The position numbers and the translations under genes were made by a program. Of a stretch of 64,000 nucleotides of DNA, positions 17,811 through 26,655 are shown piece after piece; position 1 is the stretch's first letter; every line of letters starts with the position of its first letter. The notes under the pieces are model-generated. The model searched no databases. It was given only the letters and a program-made list of their open reading frames with translations, and had not been told where the DNA came from. The DNA is from Oscillospiraceae bacterium (lineage in GTDB: Bacteria; Bacillota; Clostridia; Oscillospirales; Oscillospiraceae), in contig WQUY01000001.1 in the NCBI GenBank assembly GCA_009781855.1, positions 1 to 64,000 of the forward strand, in the 5' to 3' direction.

Positions 17811-18668
17811 TCACCCTATAGCCGCAAAAATTGCATCGGCGCATTCATCTACTGTTAATGCGTCCAACGGCAGGTCAAATCCGTCTTCTTTTAGTTTGTG
17901 CAGCAAGGAGGTTGTGACCGGCACATCCAATCCTGCCTGCCGCAGCGTCTTGTCATCCATGAATACTTCCCTTGGCGCTGCGTCCAGAAGCACCTTGCCT
18001 TCAGACATTACGATGACCCTGTCTGCATAAATAGCCTCATCCATATGATGTGTGATAAGCACAACGGTGACGCCTAGATTATTGCGCAAATTCCGGATTA
18101 CCTTTATAATGCTCTCTCTTCCCTTGGGGTCAAGCATGGCAGTAGGTTCATCAAACACAACGCACTGGGGCTCCATGGCAAGTACACCAGCTATAGCCAC
18201 CCTTTGCTTCTGCCCCCCGGAGAGCAGATGAGGAGCATGTTCGCGGTATTGATACATGCCGACATTTTTCAAAGCCTCATCTACGCGCCTGCGTATCTCG
18301 TCTGAGGGATAGCCCAGGTTTTCAGGTGCAAAGGCGACATCTTCTTCAACAACTGTTGCCACGATTTGATTGTCAGGATTTTGAAAGACCATGCCGACCC
18401 TACGTCGGATCTCCAGCACGAGTTCTTCGTTGGAGGTGTCAGCACCGCAGACCAAAACACGACCGCCGGAAGGCAGCAAGATGGCATTAAAATGTTTCGC
18501 AAGAGTGGATTTGCCCGAACCATTATGCCCAAGTATTGCCACAAAGGTGCCTTGTTCGATTTCAAGGTCAAGACCGCGCAAAACAATCCTTGGTTCAGAA
18601 TCGTCCGCGCCCAGATAAGCAAACTCTAAATTTTCAGTCGTGATAATATTTTCCATAGTTTTAACCAT
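17811..18668 (-). CDS. ecfA1: ECF transporter ATPase EcfA1
   Basis: The 285-residue ABC ATPase has Walker A GHNGSGKST, the Q-loop in VFQNPDNQ, the signature LSGGQKQRVAIAG, Walker B CVVFDEPTAMLDP and the switch His in LITHHMDEA. The FQNPDNQIVATVVEEDVAF stretch is characteristic of EcfA1. It pairs with EcfA2 on EcfT. A second in-frame ATG (MENIITTENL) at 18656 is possible; neither has a strong ribosome site. Confidence 0.92.
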   Translation of the reverse strand: MVKTMENIITTENLEFAYLGADDSEPRIVLRGLDLEIEQGTFVAILGHNGSGKSTLAKHFNAILLPSGGRVLVCGADTSNEELVLEIRRRVGMVFQNPDNQIVATVVEEDVAFAPENLGYPSDEIRRRVDEALKNVGMYQYREHAPHLLSGGQKQRVAIAGVLAMEPQCVVFDEPTAMLDPKGRESIIKVIRNLRNNLGVTVVLITHHMDEAIYADRVIVMSEGKVLLDAAPREVFMDDKTLRQAGLDVPVTTSLLHKLKEDGFDLPLDALTVDECADAIFAAIG

Positions 18669-18680
18669 TTTTGACCATGC

Positions 18681-19526
18681 TTATTCCCACCTGCATGTCG
18701 CACCGCACGGTAGCGCAAGACCACTTGCTTTTACAGGAAGCCCCAGTTCGCGACTTTGTGCATGGCCTCCAAGCAAAGCGCTTGTGATATATGTAAGTGT
18801 TCCCGGTGAAAGCCCTGTTGTATATGAGTTTATCAGGACAAACAGCGGATTGTCGCTCAAAACGCCTGAGCAGAGCTTAACAAAATCGAAAAGACTGTCT
18901 TCAAGCTTCCAGACTTCTCCGGATGGGCCTCTGCCGTATGACGGCGGATCCATGATGAGCGCATCATATTTTCGCCCTCGGCGAATCTCACGCTCAACGA
19001 ATTTTGCACAGTCATCAACAATCCAGCGTACAGCATCGTCTTTTAGTCCGGATGCAACTGCGTTTTCCTTAGCACGCAAAACCATGCCCTTTGCAGCGTC
19101 AACATGGCAAACACTCGCTCCCGCTGCCGCTGCTGCAATAGTTGCGGCGCCTGTATAAGCGAATAAGTTGAGGACGCTGACTTGTCGGTTTGCAGATTTT
19201 ATTTTATCTGTGATGTAGTCCCAATTCGCAGCTTGCTCCGGAAAAAGCCCTGTGTGTTTGAAGTTCATAAGGCTGACGCTAAAGGTTAGGTTGCGATAAC
19301 CGACTGGCCATCTGTTTGGCATTTTGTTTTCTATCCACTTGCCGCCGCCGGACGATGAGCGTATGTATCGGGCGTCAAAGTTATGCCATCCGGGATGTTC
19401 CTTTGGTGTGTGCCAAATGGCCTGTGGATCAGGTCTTACCAATACAAAATTTCCCCAACGCTCCAACTTTTCGCCGTCGGAGCAGTCAAGCAGCTCATAA
19501 TCAATCCACTTATCAGCAAGCCACAT
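18681..19526 (-). CDS. SAM-dependent RNA methyltransferase, RlmI/RlmK type
   Basis: The 281-residue Rossmann methyltransferase has the SAM motif VLNLFAYTGAATIAAAAAGA (about 117-136), an acidic VDAAKG, and the MDPPSYGRGP motif typical of 23S rRNA m5C or m2G enzymes of the RlmI group, preceded by a WHTPKEHPGW region. The N-terminal PUA domain of RlmI is absent. I choose ATG at 19526 because AGAGG is eight bases upstream; GTG at 19535 overlaps that site. It lies 57 bases after tsaD. The exact target base is not known. Confidence 0.8.
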   Translation of the reverse strand: MWLADKWIDYELLDCSDGEKLERWGNFVLVRPDPQAIWHTPKEHPGWHNFDARYIRSSSGGGKWIENKMPNRWPVGYRNLTFSVSLMNFKHTGLFPEQAANWDYITDKIKSANRQVSVLNLFAYTGAATIAAAAAGASVCHVDAAKGMVLRAKENAVASGLKDDAVRWIVDDCAKFVEREIRRGRKYDALIMDPPSYGRGPSGEVWKLEDSLFDFVKLCSGVLSDNPLFVLINSYTTGLSPGTLTYITSALLGGHAQSRELGLPVKASGLALPCGATCRWE

Positions 19527-19583
19527 CAGAAGCACCTCTAATACTACAAAACCACGTTATTGTATCAGTTTGTCATCATCAAG

Positions 19584-20606
19584 TCAAATTCGCACACAGT
19601 CACAATCTACATCCATCGTTGCAAATGCATTCAGATCCATTGCCGCCCTGCGACCGGCAAGATACTCATAATACCCCTGACAGCCTATCATTGCGGCATT
19701 GTCGCCACAAAGATTCAGCGGGGGTATATACAAAGTCATGTTGTGCTCTTTTGCCGCATTGACCAAATCGGCGCGGATACGGGAGTTTGCTGCAACACCA
19801 CCGGCTATGGCAATTTTGTTGTGGTTAAACTGCTTTGCTGCAGACATGACCCGTGGAACGAGTATGTCACTGACAGCCACTGCAAAAGAGGCAGCAAGCG
19901 AAGCTTTATCAAGCGGCTCGTCTTTTTGCCCGGAATTATGAACGATATTGACCACAGCAGTCTTTAGGCCTGAAAAAGACATATCATATGGATGGCCGTC
20001 AATTACAGGGCGCGGCAAGCTAAACTTTGCCTCATCTCCTGATACAGCCAGCTGATCAAGTGCAGACCCGCCCGGATACCCAAGTCCAAGTACACGTGCA
20101 GCCTTGTCGAAGCATTCGCCAGCCGCATCATCACGTGAGCGCCCGATGATGCAAATATCAGTATAGCTGCGCACATCAGAGATAAGGCTGCTACCGCCCG
20201 ATACAATCAGGCAAAGAAACGGCGGCTCTAATTCAGGAAACGCAATATAATTTGCAGCGATATGCCCTCTGATATGATGTACCGGAATAAGCGGCACATC
20301 CAGAGCCAGTGCAAGACCTTTTGCAAAATTAACACCAACAAGCAAGGCCCCTATAAGTCCGGGTGCATAGGTCACCGCAATTGCGTCAATATCACGTTTT
20401 GTGATACCGGCGTTTTTTAATGCAAGCTCTGTAAGCTTGCCTATCGTCGCGACATGATTGCGGGATGCAATTTCAGGCACTACGCCACCATAGAGCGCGT
20501 GCATGTCCGCCTGCGAGAAGATTTCACTTGAGAGAACCTCCCGCCCATTTCGAGTAACTGCAACGGCAGTTTCGTCACAAGATGTTTCTATAGCTAGAAT
20601 TATCAC
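19584..20606 (-). CDS. tsaD: tRNA threonylcarbamoyladenosine transferase TsaD
   Basis: TsaD transfers the threonylcarbamoyl group to adenosine 37 of ANN-decoding tRNAs together with TsaB and TsaE, neither of which is in the window. The sequence opens with ILAIETSCDETAVAV, contains the metal-binding HHIRGH motif, and ends with the CGDNAAMIG motif. The length of 340 is standard. The start is GTG behind AGAAAGG. It is downstream of rimI, a common pairing. Confidence 0.95.
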   Translation of the reverse strand: MIILAIETSCDETAVAVTRNGREVLSSEIFSQADMHALYGGVVPEIASRNHVATIGKLTELALKNAGITKRDIDAIAVTYAPGLIGALLVGVNFAKGLALALDVPLIPVHHIRGHIAANYIAFPELEPPFLCLIVSGGSSLISDVRSYTDICIIGRSRDDAAGECFDKAARVLGLGYPGGSALDQLAVSGDEAKFSLPRPVIDGHPYDMSFSGLKTAVVNIVHNSGQKDEPLDKASLAASFAVAVSDILVPRVMSAAKQFNHNKIAIAGGVAANSRIRADLVNAAKEHNMTLYIPPLNLCGDNAAMIGCQGYYEYLAGRRAAMDLNAFATMDVDCDCVRI

Positions 20607-20618
20607 AAATAGACCTTT

Positions 20619-21074
20619 CTAATAAAGAGATATAACGCTTAACTTTAATATCATTTCCAAAGCATCCTCAACCGGGTTGACATAATAATCTTTTCTCTGA
20701 CGCAGGGGCCTAAATCCATATTGTAAATAAAGAGAAATAGCAGCGGCATTGCTTTCTCGAACTTCAAGAAAAATCGTGTCAAGATTACTTTCTTGTGCAA
20801 ATACAAGCGCAGCGCTCAGCAATTTCTTGCCCACCCCGCGATGACAATCACCTTTGCGCACAGCGATTTTAAGAAGCTCGCCCTGGTCAACCAACCGACG
20901 CAAAATCACATAACCAAGGACTTCCTCGGCATCACGCGCAACAGCAAAAAATGCGTCGGGATCAGAGATTTCGGCCGTTATTGAGCGCAAAGACCAAGGC
21001 GGAGCAAATGCTTCTTGTTCAATTTCTGACACCCAAGGCAAATCATCTTCCCTGGCAAGGTCTATAGTGATCAT
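20619..21074 (-). CDS. rimI: Ribosomal protein S18 alanine N-acetyltransferase RimI
   Basis: This GNAT acetyltransferase has the acetyl-CoA loop in a KGDCHRGVGKKLL stretch and the RimI-type FLEVRESNAAAISLYLQYGF motif. I start it at MITIDLAREDD, which matches the family's usual N-terminus and lies four bases after the polA stop; a longer in-frame form overlaps polA. It lies between polA and tsaD, the usual company of rimI. Confidence 0.88.
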   Translation of the reverse strand: MITIDLAREDDLPWVSEIEQEAFAPPWSLRSITAEISDPDAFFAVARDAEEVLGYVILRRLVDQGELLKIAVRKGDCHRGVGKKLLSAALVFAQESNLDTIFLEVRESNAAAISLYLQYGFRPLRQRKDYYVNPVEDALEMILKLSVISLY

Positions 21075-21078
21075 GTTG

Positions 21079-23775
21079 TCACTTGGCATCATACCAACTC
21101 TTGCCGACACGAGTATCGGCAACGAGCGGCACGGACAGTGATACTGCGTTTTCCATCTCTTCTTTAAGTATCAAGCTGACGACATCAGCCTCACATTCTG
21201 GGCACTGGGCGATGAGCTCATCATGCACTTGCAAAATAAGCTTTGCTTTAAGCCCTTCGGCGCGGAGTCGCGAGGCCACGCTCAGCATTGCGATTTTTAT
21301 GATGTCGGCGGCAGTGCCTTGAATGGGCATGTTCAGTGCAACTCGCTCTCCGAACGAGCGCGTATTGAAATTTGCAGAGTTTAGTTCCGGAAGATATCGG
21401 CGACGGCCAAACAACGTTGAGACATAACCGAGCTTTTTTGCCTGCGCAACGATTTCGGTCATATATGTGCGTACTCCGGAATAATTTTCGAGATAATTGT
21501 CGATATAATCCTTGGCTTCTTTTTGGAAAACACCGATGTCATTAGCTAATGAGAAAGCGGAAATCCCATAAACAATGCCGAAGTTGACAGCCTTTGCTCT
21601 AAACCGCTGTTCCTGTGTAACCTCATCAAGAGGAATGCCGAACACTTGAGATGCTGTTACGGCATGGATATCATGCGCCTGTTCAAATGCAGAAATCATA
21701 ACCGGATCCTGAGAGATATGTGCAAGCAGTCTGAGCTCTATCTGAGAGTAGTCAGCATCGACAAGCACATTGCCCTCTCCGGCGACAAACATTTTGCGAA
21801 GCTCCCCACCTATAGCCTTTCTGACCGGGATGTTTTGCAGGTTTGGGTCAGTTGAGGACAGTCGCCCTGTGGCGGTCACGGTCATACCAAAATGGGTATG
21901 AATACGTCCATCTGGCCTGATGACCTTGACCAGCCCGTCTGCATATGTAGATTTTAGCTTGGCCAGTTCTCGGAATTGCTTTATATGTGAGATAATCGGA
22001 TGCTTGCCTGTTAAGTTGTCCAACACTTCAATATTGGTTGAATAACCTGTCTTTGTTTTCTTCGGTGCGGGCAGCATGAGCTTATCAAACAGAATCACGC
22101 CCAGTTGTTTGGGAGAGTTAATGTTAAAGGATTCACCGGCTAACGCATAGATTTCAGCTTCAATTTTAATAATGCTTTCTGCAAGAGCGCTGCCGAATTG
22201 AATCAAAGCATCTTTGTCCACAAGAAAACCCGCATACTCAATTTCGGCAAGGGTTGTACAAAGCGGCATCTCAACGCTACTGAATAGTCCGCGGTATGGG
22301 TCGGCGTTTGGCCTTTGCCCAAAAATATCGTGGCCAACAGAGTCCAGCTTATAGGATTCAAGTTTTTCGCTCAAAGCAGCATAGAGCAGCCCTATGGCAT
22401 AGGACTCCTCTACCAGTGGTCTGCCGCCGCCGTCGCCGAGCAAAGATATTTGACCGTCTTCTTCTTGCATATCCTTTTTTGGACTGTAGCTGCAATAACG
22501 CTCAGCGATCCTGTCGATAGAATAATTGTTGTCGGTTGGTGATATTAAATAAGCGGCAAGAGCCGTGTCAAAGACCCAGCTACCGGTCGGAACATTTCGT
22601 CTGAGGCAAGCGTGGATGATATCCTTGATATCGTGACCGACTTTTTTAATCTGATCACTTAAAAGCTCATAAAGGGCATGATCAAAACCATTGGTCACCC
22701 CTTGTCTTAGGACATATATATCGTTTTGGCCACCGTTGCAGCTGATATCCGGGAAACCTACGGCCACACAATCAAAATAGTCGATATCCAGTTGCAATGA
22801 TATGCATTGTGCAGACTTTGCCAAACCCAGCAGTTTGGAACAGTCTTCCTCAGAATGCACCTCAACCATTGTCGGCTCTTTGACCTCGCCGGAGTGGGCT
22901 GCGGGCTGCGTCAATCCGAATTCTTTAATAAAACGCAAAAACCCGAGTTTTTTGAACAACTCAAACAGGCGGTCATTATCTACCGCTCGCCGCAGACTCT
23001 GATCCGGGCTGATATGAAGCGGGGCGTTACAATGGATAGTAGCAAGCTCATAAGATAATTTTGCACGCTCACGGCCTGCATCAAGCTTTTTGCGCACAGA
23101 ATCTTTGATGTCCAAATCTTCAAGATTATCAAAAATATAATCAATGCTTCCAAAACGCCTCACAAGATCCAGCGCTGTTTTCTCTCCGACTCCTTGTACG
23201 CCAGGTATGTTATCTGACGAATCGCCCATCAACGCTTTGAGGTCGATCATCTTTGTCGGTTCAAAACCGTATTCCTCAAAAAACACTTCGGGTGTATAGA
23301 GCTTGGTTTCGGTTTGACCCATTCGTGTTTTGACGTTTTTGATGTTAACGTGGTTTGTGACCAGTTGTAGTGAATCCTTGTCGCCGGTAACGATGACACA
23401 ATCCCATTTTTGTGAGTCACAGCTTTTTGCAAGGGTGCCCAGAAGGTCATCGGCTTCCCAGCCTTCAAGCTCATATCGGCAGATGTTCATTGCGTCTAAA
23501 ACTTCTTTGAGTATTGGCATTTGGACGGCCAAGTCGTCCGGCATCCCGGTGCGGTGCGCCTTATATTCACTATAGCGCTCATGCCGGAACGTGGCAACGG
23601 GGGTGTCGAACATCACGCACAAGGCATCGGGGGATTCTTCGTTTATGAGCTTTTGAAGAATGGAAATGAAACCATAAACCGCATTGGTAGGTGTTCCGTC
23701 GCCGGAAGTCAGATGCCTGACGCCATAAAACGCCCTGTTTACAATGCTGTTGCCGTCGATGGTCAGAAGTTTCAT
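21079..23775 (-). CDS. polA: DNA polymerase I
   Basis: The 898-residue enzyme has an N-terminal 5' nuclease domain (MKLLTIDGNSIVNRAFYG.., EGWEADDLLGTLA, GDSSDNIPGVQGVGEKTA), a middle exonuclease-like domain and a full family-A polymerase domain (DADYSQIELRLLAH, RAKAVNFGIVYGIS, LQVHDELI). The 3'-5' exonuclease motif I reads SLQLDID where active enzymes have a DxE pair, so proofreading is probably lost, as in Bacillus and Thermus enzymes. GGAGG precedes the ATG at 23775; a longer in-frame form has no such support. It heads the long minus-strand run. Confidence 0.95.
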   Translation of the reverse strand: MKLLTIDGNSIVNRAFYGVRHLTSGDGTPTNAVYGFISILQKLINEESPDALCVMFDTPVATFRHERYSEYKAHRTGMPDDLAVQMPILKEVLDAMNICRYELEGWEADDLLGTLAKSCDSQKWDCVIVTGDKDSLQLVTNHVNIKNVKTRMGQTETKLYTPEVFFEEYGFEPTKMIDLKALMGDSSDNIPGVQGVGEKTALDLVRRFGSIDYIFDNLEDLDIKDSVRKKLDAGRERAKLSYELATIHCNAPLHISPDQSLRRAVDNDRLFELFKKLGFLRFIKEFGLTQPAAHSGEVKEPTMVEVHSEEDCSKLLGLAKSAQCISLQLDIDYFDCVAVGFPDISCNGGQNDIYVLRQGVTNGFDHALYELLSDQIKKVGHDIKDIIHACLRRNVPTGSWVFDTALAAYLISPTDNNYSIDRIAERYCSYSPKKDMQEEDGQISLLGDGGGRPLVEESYAIGLLYAALSEKLESYKLDSVGHDIFGQRPNADPYRGLFSSVEMPLCTTLAEIEYAGFLVDKDALIQFGSALAESIIKIEAEIYALAGESFNINSPKQLGVILFDKLMLPAPKKTKTGYSTNIEVLDNLTGKHPIISHIKQFRELAKLKSTYADGLVKVIRPDGRIHTHFGMTVTATGRLSSTDPNLQNIPVRKAIGGELRKMFVAGEGNVLVDADYSQIELRLLAHISQDPVMISAFEQAHDIHAVTASQVFGIPLDEVTQEQRFRAKAVNFGIVYGISAFSLANDIGVFQKEAKDYIDNYLENYSGVRTYMTEIVAQAKKLGYVSTLFGRRRYLPELNSANFNTRSFGERVALNMPIQGTAADIIKIAMLSVASRLRAEGLKAKLILQVHDELIAQCPECEADVVSLILKEEMENAVSLSVPLVADTRVGKSWYDAK

Positions 23776-23812
23776 AAAAACGATTCCTCCGTCTGCAAAA
23801 ATCCGTAACAAA

Positions 23813-23848
23813 GTGTAGCGTATTCCAAGTAACTGGAACACGTTACAC
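23813..23848. other. Stem-loop upstream of polA
   Basis: GTGTAGCGTATTCCA (23813-23827) pairs with TGGAACACGTTACAC (23834-23848), allowing two G-U type positions, around a six-base loop. It lies 38 bases ahead of the polA start and next to a second hairpin. It may belong to the polA leader or, with its neighbour, form a transcription end. Confidence 0.5.
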
Positions 23849-23849
23849 T

Positions 23850-23888
23850 AGCTGCCGGACAGGCGATTGGGTTAGACTCCCGGCAGCT
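23850..23888 (-). terminator. Hairpin between the sensor-kinase gene and polA
   Basis: AGCTGCCGG (23850-23858) pairs with CCGGCAGCT (23880-23888). It lies 28 bases after the end of the AgrC-like gene and probably insulates it from polA, which follows on the same strand. The T-run is weak. Confidence 0.55.
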
Positions 23889-23916
23889 TAGAATCTTAAC
23901 ACAGTTTTAGCACAAG

Positions 23917-25365
23917 CTACTGGATATCCTCAATGTTGACATATACAGACGAGAAGAATATGCCGCCATTTGCTTCAAACCTCGAATCGCCATCATATCG
24001 TGTTGCGACTGCGTGAACAGAGGAGAGACCAATACCCTCGCCGTCACGTTTGGTTGAGTAAAATACATCGCCCCACTGATTGAGTTCACCATCAAAACTA
24101 TTTTCCATTGTGAAAGTAAGAATGTTTTCAGAAACGTAGCTGAACAATCTGATAAAGCGCTCATCATCAGGCAAAGTGCGGCAAGCGTCGATGGCATTTT
24201 CGAGCAAGTTCCCCACGATGACACAGAGGTCGCTTTCGCTGACCTGCCCTGTATTTTCAGGCACGGTCAAATTGATTGTACACATGACCTCATCTCTTTC
24301 GGCAGTACCCAGATAGTGGTTTACCATCGCGTTGACTGCATAATTGTCGCAGTGTACTTTGCCTTTGGAAGAGCGAAGTCCGAGCTCTAATCCCTCCAGA
24401 TATCCTGAGATTCCGGAAATATTTCCTTCATGTGCATATTCATTTATTACAGCAAGATGATGCTTCATGTCGTGTCGCATGAACTTGACAGACTCCAGAT
24501 TGTTCACGAGACGACCGAACTGCTCCCTTTGGAAATCGAGCTGATTTTCGGTGATGAGTTCTTGGGCAGCAAGTTGTTGTCTGTCTGCATTTGCATCTAT
24601 TATTTCACGAGTGGTCGCAATCATAAGCGAAACTGATGTCAATAAAGAGAACATAAGCAAATAGTTGTGATTAAAAGACATCGGGGCGACAGGCAATGCG
24701 TTGTTGTACAAAAGCACATCATGCATGGCACCGTAAATGAAAATTGCCGCGCCTATAAAGAAAGAAACTTGCTCCGGTTGTATTTTGCGCAGCTTTATTA
24801 TCAAACGCACTATGAAATATAGTAATGCCAGAAGCAGTACGCCCGGAAACAGTGCGGACGAAAGCTGCAAAAAGTTTTCATCAAAAATCAAAAATACCAC
24901 AAAGAAAATGCCCATGAGGATACAAACAGCATATATAAACCACTTTTGCAGGATATCCGGAAACAATCTTCGGATAATATATAGAACCAGTACGGCAATA
25001 ACCGGCATAGCCAAAAATGTAAATCGGACGCTGAGCAGTGATCCGGGAGAAGGAGAGAGCAGAGGGAATATATCCGTTAATCCAATGCCCAAACTAAGCA
25101 GCCAGATGAGGCAAACCAATGAATACAGGAGATTTGCCTTATAGCTTTTTATTACGAGAAATAGCAAAAAGTGTACTAGGAATAAGGCAAGATAGCTGCC
25201 CATTGCCAGTATGGAATTGACCCCGGGGAATATACCGCTTAGTTCCGGCCTCGTATCTGCCGGAATCAATAAAAGTAAAAGCAAAAAATATGCCGCAAAA
25301 AAAAGTGGCAAGGTAACAAATGGCAGCCATTTTTGGCTGACCTGTGTCCTCAAAGCAGTGTTCAT
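23917..25365 (-). CDS. AgrC-like sensor histidine kinase (GHKL)
   Basis: The 482-residue kinase has seven or so membrane helices in its first 250 residues, then a short helix and a GHKL kinase domain. The phospho-acceptor box is FMRHDMKHHLAVINEY, the N box is NLLENAIDAC and the G box is DGEGIGLSSV. This is the AgrC/FsrC layout, which senses secreted peptides. No response regulator, pro-peptide or peptide-processing gene adjoins it; the nearest LytTR regulator is at 58611 and has its own kinase. The start is ATG with GAGGTG upstream. Confidence 0.85.
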   Translation of the reverse strand: MNTALRTQVSQKWLPFVTLPLFFAAYFLLLLLLIPADTRPELSGIFPGVNSILAMGSYLALFLVHFLLFLVIKSYKANLLYSLVCLIWLLSLGIGLTDIFPLLSPSPGSLLSVRFTFLAMPVIAVLVLYIIRRLFPDILQKWFIYAVCILMGIFFVVFLIFDENFLQLSSALFPGVLLLALLYFIVRLIIKLRKIQPEQVSFFIGAAIFIYGAMHDVLLYNNALPVAPMSFNHNYLLMFSLLTSVSLMIATTREIIDANADRQQLAAQELITENQLDFQREQFGRLVNNLESVKFMRHDMKHHLAVINEYAHEGNISGISGYLEGLELGLRSSKGKVHCDNYAVNAMVNHYLGTAERDEVMCTINLTVPENTGQVSESDLCVIVGNLLENAIDACRTLPDDERFIRLFSYVSENILTFTMENSFDGELNQWGDVFYSTKRDGEGIGLSSVHAVATRYDGDSRFEANGGIFFSSVYVNIEDIQ

Positions 25366-25528
25366 TAGTTATCACCTCATGATATTTCTCATATGAGTTA
25401 TCTTTTGCGCAATAGACATCGTACCATATACGCACTCAGATGTCATGTAAAATATTAATAAATTGAACATGCCTTGGGTATCAGATAAGCGCATAAATGG
25501 ATAACGATAGTCCGAGATGCCGAGAAAA

Positions 25529-25541
25529 TGAATAATATTCA
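25529..25541. promoter_or_regulatory. Possible second ArgR site
   Basis: TGAATAATATTCA is a perfect palindrome with TGAAT/ATTCA arms like the ARG box, but with three rather than four central bases. It lies about 120 bases upstream of the better site. It could instead act on the divergent kinase gene. Confidence 0.35.
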
Positions 25542-25660
25542 CGAAAACCCAAGGGGTCATTCACGAGAAAATAGACGAAATCAATTGGAAATAGCGTTTA
25601 CTGACAAAATGACATTTTGCAAGGCCGTGCATTTTGTATACTATTCCATAAAAATGGTGT

Positions 25661-25674
25661 TGCATAAATATGCA
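25661..25674. promoter_or_regulatory. ArgR operator (ARG box) of the arginine operon
   Basis: TGCATAAATATGCA has five-base inverted arms around four A/T bases, the layout of the ARG box bound by the arginine repressor. It lies 55 bases before the argC start, where binding would block transcription. No argR gene is in the window. Confidence 0.6.
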
Positions 25675-25728
25675 CAGTCTGGTATCATGGGGTTCGATGC
25701 CCATCCCTATGAAAGGATAGCGTGAGCA

Positions 25729-26655
25729 ATGAAGCCGAAAATTTTTATCGATGGCCGGGAAGGGACAACCGGCTTGCAAATATTTGACCGCCTTGGTTCT
25801 AGGCAAGACATAGAACTCTTGCTTATAGACGAAGCAAGGCGCAAGGATGTGCGATTGCGCAAAGAAATGATAAACAGTGCGGATGTTGTATTTCTTTGCC
25901 TGCCTGATGAGGCGGCAAAAGAATCTGTTGCTCTTGTCGAAAACAACAACACCCGAATAATAGATGCATCAACTGCGCACAGAACTGCTTCGGATTGGGT
26001 CTATGGATTTCCTGAGCTTTCGAAAGAACGCAGGAAAGAGCTTAGAAATGCCAGATGGGTTTCAAACCCCGGATGTCATTCCACCGGGATTATCGCAGCA
26101 GCTTACCCGCTGATTGCAGCAGGGGTGTTGCCTCGTGACTATCTGTTGAGTTGCATTTCGCTTACAGGATATTCTGGCGGCGGAAAATCAATGATACATG
26201 CATATGAAGAGGAAAAGCGCCCCGGTATGTATGCTCCGGGAATGTACGGGCTAAATCTAAAACATAAACATCTGCCAGAAATTATAGAAGTATTGGGGCT
26301 TTCACACCCACCGGTATTTTGCCCCATCGTAGATGATTATTATTGCGGAATTGCGGCCACGATTATGCTGCATAACAAAATGCTGAGCGGAAAACCAACT
26401 GCCGAAGAGATTCTTGCGGTTTTGTCAAGACACTATGCAAATGAACGCTTTGTGACTGTTGCACCTGCGCTTGGGAGCGGGACGCTTGAGAGTAATTGGG
26501 GTGCGGGCACAAATATGCTGCGCATCACAGTGAGCGGAAATGACGAGACAACAATAGTGACCTCCCAGCTCGACAATTTGGGTAAGGGTGCATCGGGGGC
26601 GGCTGTGCAGAATATGAATATAATGCTCGGATTTAACGAGGAAGAAGGATTATGA
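25729..26655 (+). CDS. argC: N-acetyl-gamma-glutamyl-phosphate reductase (short type)
   Basis: ArgC reduces acetylglutamyl phosphate to the semialdehyde with NADPH in arginine synthesis. The 308-residue protein has a nucleotide-binding start (IFIDGREGTTGLQIFDRL), the catalytic Cys in NPGCHSTG, and the long loop YGLNLKHKHLPEI. It is the shorter ArgC class, not the 345-residue form. GAAAGGA precedes the ATG. It overlaps argJ by four bases (ATGA) and opens the operon argCJBDF. Confidence 0.92.
   Translation: MKPKIFIDGREGTTGLQIFDRLGSRQDIELLLIDEARRKDVRLRKEMINSADVVFLCLPDEAAKESVALVENNNTRIIDASTAHRTASDWVYGFPELSKERRKELRNARWVSNPGCHSTGIIAAAYPLIAAGVLPRDYLLSCISLTGYSGGGKSMIHAYEEEKRPGMYAPGMYGLNLKHKHLPEIIEVLGLSHPPVFCPIVDDYYCGIAATIMLHNKMLSGKPTAEEILAVLSRHYANERFVTVAPALGSGTLESNWGAGTNMLRITVSGNDETTIVTSQLDNLGKGASGAAVQNMNIMLGFNEEEGL

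Larger units (their letters stand above)
25366..25728. other. Divergent intergenic region upstream of argC
   Basis: These 363 bases separate the sensor kinase from argC. They contain CCTTGGGT (25472-25479), which can pair with ACCCAAGG (25547-25554), and two ArgR-box-like palindromes. No protein gene is visible. A -10-like TATACT (25637-25642) is present but lacks a well-placed -35. Confidence 0.45.
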
